Shown piece after piece: positions 30,301 through 39,246 of a stretch of DNA of 64,000 nucleotides (position 1 is the stretch's first letter; each line of letters starts with the position of its first letter). Source of the stretch: Serripes groenlandicus (Eukaryota; Mollusca; Bivalvia; Cardiida; Cardiidae). A program made the position numbers and the translations under genes. Where the stretch lies: contig JASEVX010000011.1 of the NCBI GenBank assembly GCA_031761405.1, positions 35,579,955-35,643,954 of the forward strand, given 5' to 3'. Below the pieces are notes generated by a model. It worked only from the letters and a program-made list of their open reading frames with translations. It was not told the DNA's origin and made no database searches.

Positions 30301-33300
30301 TGCTTTGCAGTGGACCATTGGTAAATAACACCAATGCTAAACCGTTCTTGTGCAAAAACACTTTTAGAATCGTCAAACAAGTTTACTGTATGCTTTGCAG
30401 TGGACCATTGGTAAATAACAGTCGAGTTGATCCTGATGAACGTTTATAGAGTTTAGTTATTTAATGAAGTGGTGGTTTTTTTTTCATTGTGTACCATGAC
30501 TTGCATTCGTCTCAGTTAGACAAATAGGATAGACCAGAACAGAACATTAATTCAAATTTCAACTTATTCATATATAACTAATGTTTGATATACATACAAT
30601 GTACATATAAGGGTTGTGGCTTTAACATAATGGATGAATAGACACACTCATTCATACATAAAACATGGCATATTACCAAACAAGTCTTAATTGCTCTGTG
30701 TTAAATGAGGATAGAAGATAGATACCTTCCCCTTTAAGAATACCAAAAAGTGTTTTAATACCTGTGATGTTTGCTTACTGGAAACATATCTCTATATCAC
30801 ACCGACACAAACTGTACGTCATGATTTTTGATTGATTGTTAGTGTGTTTGTTTGAATGCTGTTTTGCGCCATTTTCAACAATACCGGTTTTATTTATTAT
30901 TGCACTGATTGATCAATCCTAATGCTATCCCCGCAATTACGAGCGTCAAGAAGGGAAGCCATTACTTTAATATTTAAGTTTTATAACATGACCCATACAC
31001 GGGATCGAACTGATCTCCCGCCCCATAGACGGATACTCTAACCACTTAACCAAGGAGCCTGGTAACCCTTTCCCACTCACGTATTTTGACGCATCTGCAA
31101 CAGAAGACATTTGAAAACATTGTGGCAAAAAGAGAAATGGCTTATATACAAAATGTTCAACTCTATTCAATCAATATTCTTTCATTTATAAAGAATTTAC
31201 TAGTTGTGTCCACATCTTTACAAAATCGTCTGCTGCAGTTTCGTTATATATATATGTAAAAAATAGTTCACACACCCGCCTTCGTGATGAAGTGGTTTAA
31301 GTGCTCAATAGTGCTATGCTTACCTGCTAGTTGTACGTGAGATAAACTTTTAAACTCGGAATTCCAGAGTTTTAAATTCTGATTGGCTTGATCGCAAACG
31401 ACTAGATTACCATTTGGAAGGAATTCCGCCCCTCGAATTCTACAAGTGACGTCATCCTCGTGATGTAATTTCACGTTGTGTATTCCGGCATAGATAGCTA
31501 GTTTGAATTTTACATTAGTTTCGGATAAACCTTTCTGGATCTTTGTATGTGTTGTCTGAAAACATGGAATCATAATGTTTTCGTACGAATATAAACTATA
31601 TTGTCGGTCATATTACTTAACCCTTTCACACATACAGCAGATATACAGCGGACGATGAAAAACAAATAGAAACTCTGAGTAGGCCTATCCTTCTTTCTCC
31701 TACATTCGGCCCTTGCGCTCGTTTCGTGACGTATAAGAAATCAATTTTTCGAGCGACATTTTTTGTCTGTATAACTCGTCAATGTCATGGAAGCGTTTTT
31801 CCAAGTTTACATTTTACTTCCGGTTACTTTCCAAGTATATTTTGGCAATATGAAACTAGGTCACGAACTGAGAAGAAAGCGGTTTGACGTTCACGACCGA
31901 TAATCAGGCGTATATTTGAGACATATTTATCTAAAATAAAATAATATTTTGACCACTCGCTTCTTCATATCGAAATGCGCATGCGCGAACATCGATGCTA
32001 AAGGTCACGAAACTAAGACACAACAGGATAATTTGTTCCTTTCGTCATATTTGTGTCTATGGACGTCTGCTTCCGATGCTTCAAAATGCGTCTAGATGTT
32101 GACAACGGTTCATCAATTAGATTTAACTCAAAGAATCGTCTCAATGAGATAATTCTGTAAGGTATCCAGCTTATACGGTTTGTAGACGAACGTTATAAAG
32201 TGTTTAGAATATCACAGTATCTCCTTATCTTAACCCTTACCCTAATATAGACGCTTTCTGACGCCTCTGCAGCAGGCGGTTTTTGAAAACATAGTGACAA
32301 AAGAAGAAATTGCACAAAACGTGCAATTTCTCCTTTTGCCACAATATTTTTCACTTTTTGTCGTAGGTTATCCATTCAATTATTGAGATTTTCTATTTTT
32401 TTCCAAATATGTTCAAAGTCGTCTGCTGCAGAATTGCCGTATGAGGAAAAGGGTTAATAAGTATCCAACATTACTATCGATGAGAACACAAGAAGGTCAT
32501 ATCGTCAACAAAATACGCCAGGTCGTTTTTTACACATTTCCGTAAAACAGATGATTTTGATGCATTTTGCAGTAAACATCATTCTCTATTGTGTAAAAAG
32601 ACTTTCGACGCCAGTGGTACATGGATTCGTGATTAATTATCCTATTCATCTGACCTCAAAATCATTATATATTCTTCGGCATACAACGGTAAAGCAAATA
32701 ATCTGCAACAGGCGGCTTTGAAAATGTCTAGAAAAAAAAATGTGGAAAATCTCTATTCAATAAGTATAAACATTGAAAAGACGTTTAGTAGTGGATTCTA
32801 GTTAACTCTTTCAGCGCCAAAGGCGATATTGAGGTTTTTGCAAACAATGCAGATTCAGGTGAGTCAGCTCGTAACGAGCTGTCTCACCTGAAATCAGCAT
32901 TGTTTGCGTTTTAGTTATAAAAATATTCCAAACCCCTATTACAAAAGAAATGGAGAAGCCTAATTTTAAACATGGAAGAGTCTTCTTTAAACAATTCGGC
33001 GCTGAATGAGTTAAACAACGTTTCTTAACATTAGTGGACAGTACGTATTAGCATAGGAAATATTGGGTGTTTAATGTTATTGGTGTTTGTGAAATATGGC
33101 TAAATTGACGGGGGTTTCTTTACCAATTTGTAGCCAAGCCCCAGTAGCCCAGTCGGTAGCGACGCGGGCTGTCAATCCAGGTGTTGTGAGTTCGAATACC
33201 GACTCGGCCTACTTTCTTTCCGACGTTTGACAAAAGTCAATGCGACATGCGTCAATCGTCTTCCCCCAATGGGCTAAGTCTATGTGGAAAAGCAGCCAGT

Positions 33301-34587
33301 TGCTTGGGAAGATTGTTGTGTGGATTACATGTGTGATAATACCAGGAAACACTGACCGCCGTGATATGACTGAGAAAATGTTAAAAACGGCGTTAAACCC
33401 TAATCAATTAATCAATCAATTATCAATTTGTAATAACTACGAATGCCGCTTTATATAGACATGGATTTGTAATTTATTTATTCAAATTCATGTTGACATC
33501 GGTGTGGAATTTTTTACTTACTTGAAATGCGTGTTTAAATCGATCTCGACTTTTTTTATGATAAAAAACCCAAACCAAGTAAGTACGGTAAAACATTGTG
33601 GCGAAAAGTAAAATTGCTCTCGATGAGCAATATCTCCTTTTGCCGCCATTGTTTTGAAACATCGTCTGCTACAGAAACAAATGCGTCTGTGTGTTGGAAA
33701 GATAATTGGAAACCACAGTAAACACCAACAAGTTGATTGATTGATTGATTGATTGAGGTAAAACGTCGTTTTCAACAATGTTTCAGTCTTTTCATGGCGG
33801 CCAGGTCACCTGCCCATACGTTTCCTGGTTTTCTCATAACTGTATTCCACATTTCATTTTCCCCCAAGCAACTGGATGCGTTTCCACATATAGTGTCAGT
33901 CCATTAAAGCCGGTCGGAAAGAATGTTGGCCGAGCTTCGGGTCGATCTCACAATACCTGCATTGACGGCACTTGTCGCTACCGACTGAGCTACAGGGTCT
34001 GAACATCGAGAAAGGAAGCGTACATGAAATAAATGTAACTCTTTGACACTCTTTCTTTTGTAACAAATATGCAGCAGACATATTATTGAAAATCTCTTGA
34101 AATGAAAGGGTAATTATGGAATGGAGTTTTAAACATCTTGGCAATTTGTGAAATTGCTCATCGTGACCAATTTCTCCTTTTGTCACGAATTTTTAAAAAG
34201 TCGCCTGCCGCAAATGCGTTAAAATGCACCTGCAGGGTTAAGAGTCGATACTGAATCAGAATACAAATCACTCACCGTTTAATAGTCGATACTGAATTAG
34301 AATACAAATCACTCACCGTTTAATAGTCGATACAGAATTAGAATACAAATCACTCGCCGTTTAATAGTCGATACAGAATTAGAATACAAATCACTCACCG
34401 TGTCATCAATAAACTCCGACTTGTACACTCGTGGTTGTTGAATTTCGATCTCTTGATATTCTTCAAGAATAATTGGTACGTTCTCGTAGTTTCTATCGTG
34501 TGGTTCTCGGCGTATTTTGTCTCTTCTTCTTATAGACTTACGCTTTCGTTTCGGTCTCTGGGAAACAGTTGATTGACAAGATCCCAT
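24337..34587 (-). CDS. NHL-propeller (TRIM-type C-terminus) protein with acylation-type N-terminus
   Basis: Six exons on the minus strand: 34587-34399, 31555-31324, 29376-28998, 27791-27727, 25827-25656 and 24475-24337 (TGA). Phases 0, 1, 2, 1, 2 all match and the product is 391 aa. Residues 64-346 form an NHL/TRIM-type beta-propeller: GAEFLPNGNLVVCDQANQNL, VQLAGKPHDLCV, GWCYGIAPYKTGLVVCVGT, FHVCVTPENKIIVTDTLKQ, IPHGAIADKEGNIFLCG and ICYRERDHLLAVCGDNNRIK. The family normally has RING, B-box and coiled coil in front; here only 63 residues precede the propeller. These begin MGSCQST (Gly2 and Ser6 fit N-myristoylation, Cys4 could be palmitoylated), then the basic run RPKRKRKSIRRRDKIRR, then two tyrosine motifs (NYENV, EEYQEI). 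The C-terminus (347-391) is Pro-rich. The ATG has G at -3 and +4, with an in-frame TGA upstream. Function is probably scaffold-like at a membrane; inference. Confidence 0.85.
25290..25540 (-). mobile_element. Decayed SINE in the last intron of the NHL gene
   Basis: ACGGCGATTGTTGGCTAAG, TCATCCTGACGCTAGAGACC, CAGTCGTAATGCTGACCCC and GACCGGGGATCGTACTC follow the reversed order of the 7115-type SINE. Confidence 0.55.
26205..26390. mobile_element. Possible DNA-transposon end
   Basis: ACAGTGGAACCTGTGTAAAG opens a stretch that ends AATGTGGTCTTTAGCTC, partly complementary to GACCACCTATTG. It looks like a MITE with worn ends in the intron between NHL exons 4 and 5. Confidence 0.35.
27390..27720. repeat. 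Degenerate tandem repeat that copies an exon edge and splice donor
   Basis: Units with TTTATAACAGGGAAAA, AAAATAACCAGAGATG and CTCCTAGTTTGGTA recur about every 90-100 bp. One unit contains GTATACGTACCACATAG (27546-27562), which copies the last bases and donor of NHL exon 4 (GTATACGTACCACATAAG, 27717-27734). A stray piece (CTTCTCCTAGTTTGGTATCA) is at 26577. Confidence 0.8.
27998..28199. mobile_element. Family B MITE, copy B5
   Basis: Ends TACTCTTTGAGCGCCATATT / ATTGGCGCTGAAATAGTTAA. The hairpin GTGAGACAGCTCGTTACGAG / CTGACTCAC is intact at 28117-28144. Intron 3 of the NHL gene. From 28200 to 28980 nothing more is recognised. Confidence 0.8.
29460..30100. other. Intronic stretch, nothing recognised
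   Basis: Lies in intron 2 of the NHL gene. AT-rich with no repeat family or coding signal that I can name. Confidence 0.5.
30151..30420. repeat. Three identical 90-bp tandem units
   Basis: CCAATGCTAAACCGTTCTTG begins at 30151, 30241 and 30331. The three units appear identical by eye. As 90 is a multiple of three, both strands stay open: + reads NAKPFLCKNTFRIVKQVYCM repeats and - reads SKSVFAQERFSIGVIYQW repeats. It lies in intron 2 of the NHL gene. The exon 2 to exon 3 join (LAG-KPHDL) is complete without it, so it is not taken as coding. Confidence 0.95.
30825..31265. mobile_element. SINE remnant followed by family A remnant
   Basis: 30825-31060: TTTGCGCCATTTTCAACAAT, then GACCCATACACGGGATCGAAC and a head ending AACCAAGGAGCC, a reversed SINE. 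31064-31265: AACCCTTTCCCACTCACG, GCAACAGAAGACATTTGAAAAC and ATCGTCTGCTGCAGTTTCG, a family A copy. Confidence 0.6.
31618..32120. mobile_element. Possible long family A relative
   Basis: Starts TTAACCCTTTCACACATACA with CAGCGGACGATGAAA and closes near GGACGTCTGCTTCCGATGC / AAAATGCGTCTAGATG. The inside (31700-32040) is unlike other copies. It may be a longer relative of the MITE or a chance pairing of two remnants. Confidence 0.35.
32230..32457. mobile_element. Family A MITE, copy A5 (inverted orientation)
   Basis: TTAA at 32230-32233 and 32454-32457. The order of inner blocks is reversed relative to the 2296 copy (GCTTTCTGACGCCTCTGCAG first, GTCGTCTGCTGCAGAATTG last). Intron 1 of the NHL gene. 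Confidence 0.85.
32802..33014. mobile_element. Family B MITE, copy B2 (most complete)
   Basis: TTAA at 32802-32805 and 33011-33014; ends CTCTTTCAGCGCCAAAGG / CAATTCGGCGCTGAATGAG. The central palindrome CAGGTGAGTCAGCTCGTAAC / GAGCTGTCTCACCTG is intact. Confidence 0.88.
33133..33425 (+). mobile_element. tRNA-derived SINE (S2), near full length
   Basis: Head GCCCCAGTAGCCCAGTCGGT with GTGAGTTCGAATACCG as B box; body TTGACAAAAGTCAATGCGAC; tail AAAACGGCGTTAAACCC and CAAT units. Close relative of the 4130 copy. Intron 1 of the NHL gene. Confidence 0.8.
33580..34240. mobile_element. Family A remnants flanking a reversed SINE (S6)
   Basis: 33590-33705: family A core (AACATTGTGGCGAAAAG; CATCGTCTGCTACAGAAAC). 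33735-34005: full-length SINE on the minus strand (TGATTGATTGATTG, AACGTCGTTTTCAACAATG ... TGTCGCTACCGACTGAGC). 34040-34240: family A (AATATGCAGCAGACATATT; AAAAAGTCGCCTGCCGC). Confidence 0.7.
34243..34406. repeat. Four 41-bp units that carry the exon 1 splice donor of the NHL gene
   Basis: AGTCGATAC recurs at 34243, 34284, 34325 and 34366 (period 41). Each unit holds the complement of a donor: CACTCACCG in units 1, 2 and 4, CACTCGCCG (GT changed to GC) in unit 3. The real donor, joined to exon 1 (...FIDDT), is in unit 4 at 34398-34397. Confidence 0.93.
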
Positions 34588-34674
34588 CGCACACAACTCT
34601 AACAGAACTCAAAGGGGGAAGACTTGTTTCTGTCCAATGAAATCATGACAGCATCTGTTAAGTTTAATACATTT

Positions 34675-34899
34675 GAGCCGTTCCACGAGAAAACCAACAT
34701 TGCGTAAAGCATCGATCCGAATCTGTATAAGTATGTCGCGCAGGCTGACCCAGACAGACACTGTTTGCCTCCTGTAGATTATCATTACTCTATATCTATA
34801 CCCCCCTGTGTCAGCCCGGATAAGCCTGCGCGGACTATACGCAGGCTGATCTGACTCGATATAACGAGTCCATAATGTTGGTTTTCTCGTGGAACGGCT
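34675..34899. mobile_element. Family C MITE, copy C2, just upstream of the NHL start codon
   Basis: Ends GAGCCGTTCCACGAGAAAAC / TTTTCTCGTGGAACGGCT. It starts 88 bp upstream of the ATG (34587), so it lies in the promoter or 5' UTR. Confidence 0.85.
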
Positions 34900-35134
34900 G
34901 ATATATACTGACCAGCTTAATGAACTATCCTCACAAGTGCTACTAACGAAAAATCTAATCGGTAATGTTTTGTTTAATTTTATTCGAAAGTCATAAATTG
35001 GAAGAGTTTGTTTTGTTAAGAAAATTGTCAACCCTAAATTGTTAGACGGTTATTGGTAAAATATAAATTATCATACACTAGTATGTTTTATTATAATATC
35101 AGTTAATCAAATATATGGCAACTCTATTATTTGA

Positions 35135-35795
35135 AAGAACAATTCGTGAATAAAATTGAAAACATAGTGGCCCAAAGGAGAACTTGCTCTTCATGAGCAA
35201 ATTCTCCTTTGGCCACACTGTTTTCAAAAGTCGTCTGCTGCATAGGCGTCAGAAAGCAGCTTAAAATGGGGACAAGTTAATCTTTATTAGAAAATTATAT
35301 TTGATTTACTGACATGCATGTCAGAAGATTATAAAGAAATAACGGGGGTTGTGAGTTCGAACTCAAACCTGGCTTTATCTCTGTCCGACGTTTAACAATA
35401 GTCAATGCGCCATTCGTCATTCCACATGAGTGTTATTTTGAGAAAGCCAGAAAACACATCGGTATGTAAACTGGCTTCCGTGGTATGACTGATAATTGCT
35501 GAAAACGGCAATCAATGAGATTGAAATAACACTGTATAATATCCTGGTCAACTCACTGTGCATCAAGTTATCATCGCTTACTCTGTTTTAACTGTTTTCC
35601 ACTTGTTCACGCATTCTGACGCATATGCAGTAGACGACTTTTGGAAACATTGTGAAAACGAAGAAATAAAATTAGCGTTTTCTCCTTTAGCCAATTATTT
35701 CAACTACACTTTCATAAATAGAGAAATTTGCCCATGTTTTTATCCAAGTCGTCTGCAGCCTATTTTTCGTAGGTTGGACATGATGATCCTGTCTC
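35135..35795. mobile_element. Two family A remnants around a truncated SINE (S4)
   Basis: 35140-35275: family A core (AACATAGTGGCCCAAAGGAG; AAAAGTCGTCTGCTGCATAG). 35341-35520: SINE without its first half (GTTGTGAGTTCGAACTC; TGATAATTGCTGAAAACGGC). 35590-35790: family A (GCAGTAGACGACTTTTGGAAAC). The 104-codon open frame at 35558-35872 is produced by the last of these. Confidence 0.65.
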
Positions 35796-35889
35796 TACAT
35801 GTCAACAGTATAAAAGAGCCAGTGCTTGAAACAAATTATAAGCTGGCATTTCTGAACATGACAATCATTTAACAAGCCAGTGTAAATTA

Positions 35890-35960
35890 TATGTGACCAG
35901 TGTAGATCTATATCAGACTGTGCGGATGCACAGGTTGGTCTGAATCTTTACTGCTCACAA
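35890..35960. repeat. Family E repeat
   Basis: CAGTGTAGATCTATATCAG then ACTGTGCGGATGCACAGG and GTCTGAATCTTTACTG. Short dispersed repeat. Confidence 0.5.
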
Positions 35961-36001
35961 CACCCAACTTGTGCATTTTCCCATGGCATGCACATGCTCA
36001 A

Positions 36002-36186
36002 TTACATGAACATTGCCTGTTTAGATAAACAAATAAAGGACCAGCGAGATGTATTTATGCTCTTGAACACACACAAAGTATAACCTTTTTCTTCAATCGC
36101 GGTATATTCACTCACGAACACAATTTTATCATTATAATAAATTATCATTACCTCGTCTTTATATCGAAACAAACAATTGTCCTGCA
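36002..36186 (-). CDS. Candidate exon of an unidentified minus-strand gene (second of two)
   Basis: After an AG acceptor (36187-36188) the minus strand reads (V)QDNCLFRYKDEVMIIYYNDK IVF, then either a good donor GTGAGTG (exon 36186-36116, phase 0) or continues VSEYTAIEEKGYTLCVFKSI to a stop at 36002. The frame fits the exon at 37540-37400 across a phase 1 junction. Hydrophobic and aromatic strand-like composition could be beta-propeller, but no family is recognised. It could be an alternative 5' part of the NHL gene, whose second exon also accepts phase 0. Confidence 0.35.
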
Positions 36187-36573
36187 CTGTACTTACTTCG
36201 TTCAGGGTTTTTTTTAAGTCGAGATCGATTTAAAGTAACTCACCGATATAAACATGAATTAGAATCAATTACAAATACATGTCATTCGTAGTAATTACGA
36301 ATTGATTGAGAAACCTCCGTCAATATAGCCGTATTTCACCAACACCAATACCATTGAACGCCCACTATATATATATATATATATGTTCTATGCTAATACG
36401 TATACTGTCCAATAATGTTAAGAAACGTTGTTTAACTAGATTCCTCTACATAACGTCATTTGCCGCCTTATATGCAAGCCTCTTTTGAAAACATTGTGTT
36501 AAAAGCATTCATCCAAATTTTCAGATATAGCTCCTTCTTCAAAGATGATATCAAACTAGACGACTCTTAACAT

Positions 36574-36834
36574 GAGCCGTCCCGCGAGAAAACCAACATT
36601 GTGGCCTCTGCGTAAAGTATCGACCCGGATCAGCCTAAGTATGCCACACAGGCTTACCCGGACAGACACTTTTCGCCTTCTGTAAAGTTTCTGTTTCAGG
36701 AATCATTACTCTATACCACTATTCCTATGAGACGGAATGTGTTGGCCCGGATTAGCCTGCGCGGACTGCGCAGGGTGATCTGGGTCTATACATTACGCAG
36801 AGGCCATAATGTTGGTTTTCTCGTGGAACGGCTC
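36574..36834. mobile_element. Family C MITE, copy C3
   Basis: Ends GAGCCGTCCCGCGAGAAAAC / TTTTCTCGTGGAACGGCTC; inner GACCCGGATCAGCCTAAG and CCCGGATTAGCCTGCGCGG. Probably close to the intact form of the family. Confidence 0.88.
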
Positions 36835-36869
36835 AATGTTATCAGGTAAAGGGTTTACCTCGTATAATA

Positions 36870-37180
36870 AGGACAGGACCTTTTCCCGCATACCGCAAAT
36901 CTACAGCAGACAAATTCGAAAAGGTCAATACAACTTTTTGCAGAAATGTCTATTAATGAAAGTATAACTATTTGATAGATTTGAAGACATTGTGACAAAG
37001 AAGACATTGTGACAAAGAAGACATTGTGACAAAGAAGACATTGTGACAAAGAAGACATTGTGACGAAGAAGAAATTGCTCATTGCGATCAATTTCCTATT
37101 TTGTCGCAATATTTTCAATATTTTCAAAGGTCTTCCGCCACTTTTGCGCCAAAAGGAGTCTGTATGAGGAAAAAGAGTTC
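36870..37180. mobile_element. Family A MITE with an internal 17-bp tandem repeat
   Basis: Family A blocks CTACAGCAGACAAATTCG and TCAATTTCCTATTTTGTCGC enclose five units of GACATTGTGACAAAGAA, period 17, from 36986 to about 37070. Other family A copies have only one such word. Confidence 0.75.
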
Positions 37181-37399
37181 AAGAAGAGATCAGTATAAAA
37201 CCTATTCCTTTGTTTCGTATTAACTAAGCATAACATTTGGATACTATCGGGTTTCTAAAAGTAAAGTAGTCTTTGTATAAAACTGACGAGGCAAGTCGGA
37301 GTAAAAGGGGGTCAAGTCGCACGTGCCAATTAAGAGTAATAAAGCACGTGACAATTATGAGAATTTAGACGACAATATTGTGCATACGCATAATCTCAC

Positions 37400-37540
37400 C
37401 AGAACTTTCAATATCCTTATAAATCCAATAAGTAGATTCATTATTTCTGGCGAACATGTAACCTCCTCTCTTTCCATCCCATATCACCGTATGTGATTCA
37501 ATAACAAGTTTTATTTTTTTATAAAAGGTACATTTTCCAA
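37400..37540 (-). CDS. Candidate exon of an unidentified minus-strand gene (first of two)
   Basis: The minus strand reads IGKCTFYKKIKLVIESHTV, IWDGKRGGYMFARNNESTYW, IYKDIESS and ends in TCTG|GTGAGA (donor at 37399). The upstream edge is uncertain; a weak AG lies near 37537 and an in-frame stop just beyond. Residue use is protein-like. No family recognised; see the partner exon at 36002-36186. Confidence 0.35.
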
Positions 37541-37594
37541 TGACGTTACTTTAATGCACAGGACAAAAGAAATGAAAATGAACTCGACACAGTT

Positions 37595-38210
37595 GAGAGT
37601 TTTAAGTATACAATAGACTCGCGATATCTGATTGATTGATTGATTGATTGGGGTTTAACGCCGTTTTTAACAATTTCTCAGTCATATCACGGCGGCCAGT
37701 TCACCTACTCATATGTTTCCTGGTTTTCACACACCAGTACTCCACACAACAATCTTCCCAAGCAACTGGCTGCTTTTCCACATAGACTTAGCCCATTGGT
37801 GTAAGACGAATGATGTTCGAGTTAAAGACTATATTCGATGTTCGAGTAAAAGAATATATTTGAATTATCCGATGTTCGAGTTAAAGTATATATTCGACTT
37901 ATCCGATGTTCGAGTTAAAGAATATCGAGTTCAAGAATATATTCGAATTATCCGATGTTCGAGTTAAATGATGTATTCGAATTACCGATGTTCGAGTTAA
38001 AGGATGTATTTGAATTATCCGATGTGCGAGTTAAAGGATGTATTCGAATTATCCGATGTTCGAGTTAAAGGATATATTCGAATTATCCGATGTTCAAGTT
38101 AAAGGATATATTCGACTTATCCGATGTTCGAGTTAAAGACTATATTCGAATTATCCGATGTTCGAGTTAAATGATGTATTCGAATTATCCGATGTTCGAG
38201 TAAGTGTTAA
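37595..38210. mobile_element. Family F element with about twelve tandem units, split by a SINE
   Basis: CAATAGACTCGCGATATC (37611-37628) is a family F end. A truncated minus-strand SINE follows at 37628-37822 (TGATTGATTGATTG, GGGGTTTAACGCCGTTTTTA). Then GATGTTCGAGTTAAAG and ATATATTCGAATTATCC alternate about twelve times from 37812 to 38205 with period 27-37 bp. The SINE therefore landed inside the family F copy. Confidence 0.8.
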
Positions 38211-38303
38211 TCTACTGTATCTTTACACTTGGTACACAAAACGGTCACGATTTCAGAGAAGTAACATAACTCTTCCACTAAACTCGTAAATATTTTCAGA
38301 AAT

Positions 38304-38544
38304 GAGCCGTCCCACGAGAAAACCAACATTGTGGACTCTGCGTAAAGTATCGATCCTGATCAGTCTAAGTATGCCGCGCAGGCTAAACCGGATCGACACT
38401 TTTCGCCTCCTGTTGATATTCTAGTTCAGGAATCATTACTCTATACCTTTATCCCCCTGAGACGGAATGTGGACTGCGCACGCTGATCTGGGTCGATACA
38501 TTACGCAGCGGCCATTATGTTGTTTTTTTCTCGCGGGACGGCTC
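38304..38544. mobile_element. Family C MITE, copy C4
   Basis: Ends GAGCCGTCCCACGAGAAAAC / TTCTCGCGGGACGGCTC. About 20 bp shorter than the 36574 copy because of a deletion near GAATGTGGACTGCGCACG. Confidence 0.85.
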
Positions 38545-38816
38545 AATTATGCTTTCATTTATATACTGGCTTTCCGTCTTTTTGACTAGGTGCTGTGTGT
38601 GGGAAAGTTTCAACCGGAGAGTTTCGATTGCACTTAACCCCTTGAGTTTTATTCCAAGATGGGCATCTTCTGTGGTGCAATCAGTGTGAAAAAATATAAT
38701 GTAAGAACGTCTCTTATTGCATGTGCGATTTTTTTCTTTTAAGAATAGGTCGAGCCTTCACTGTGCGCCTATATAACACAAACAGTGTGGTTCAAACTAC
38801 ACATCCCCACTTTCAG

Positions 38817-39070
38817 TTATCATAACTTTATTCCTGCAAGGAATAAATACCCAAAATAAAGTGCAATGCACATTACTAAGCCATACAATTGTCCTTGAGG
38901 TGTGCACACTAATTTTAGTCATCATATGCGTATGTCTTGTCGTGGTGGCCCTACTGAAGCACATGTACATGTATGTGTGCGGCCGTGATATTGAAAAACT
39001 GATGCAATGGACTTTAACTCCAATCAGTCCAATCCAAAACAGAGCTCCGAGAAATACACTAACTACTTCC
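38817..39070 (+). CDS. Candidate exon with one membrane-spanning segment
   Basis: After acceptor CCCCACTTTCAG (ending 38816) the + strand is open: IITLFLQGINTQNKVQCTLL, SHTIVLEVCTLILVIICVCL, VVVALLKHMYMYVCGRDIEK and TLTPISPIQNRAPRN. The run VLEVCTLILVIICVCLVVVA is a typical transmembrane helix followed by basic and polar residues. There is no start ATG in frame before the helix and the right side runs into a truncated family C copy. Unknown family; could be chance. Confidence 0.3.
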
Positions 39071-39074
39071 AATA

Positions 39075-39246
39075 CACATTCCGTCTCTTGGGGATGGAGG
39101 TATACATAGAGTAATGATTCCGGAAACAGAAAATCCACAGGAGGCGAAAAGTGTCTATCCGGATAAGCCTGTGCGGCATGCTTAGTCTGATCCGGGTCGA
39201 TACTTTACGCAGAGTCCACAATGTTGGTTTTCTCGAGGGACGGCTC
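39075..39246. mobile_element. Family C MITE, truncated copy C5
   Basis: Only the half with CATTCCGTCTCTTGGGGATG to TTTTCTCGAGGGACGGCTC is present. From 39247 to 40390 no gene is seen, only a SINE-like tail near 39600-39635 (TTGAAAACGGCGTTCAAATCC). Confidence 0.75.

Noticed and set aside
30024..30380. 118-aa minus-strand repeat protein as an NHL exon
   Set aside because: The NHL frame joins exon 2 to exon 3 (LAG-KPHDL) without it, and the frame exists only because 90 is divisible by three. Kept as a repeat.
35558..35872. 104-aa protein with a signal-like start
   Set aside because: Most of it is a family A MITE read through; the family landmarks GCAGTAGACGACTTTTGG and AGTCGTCTGCAGCC are in place.
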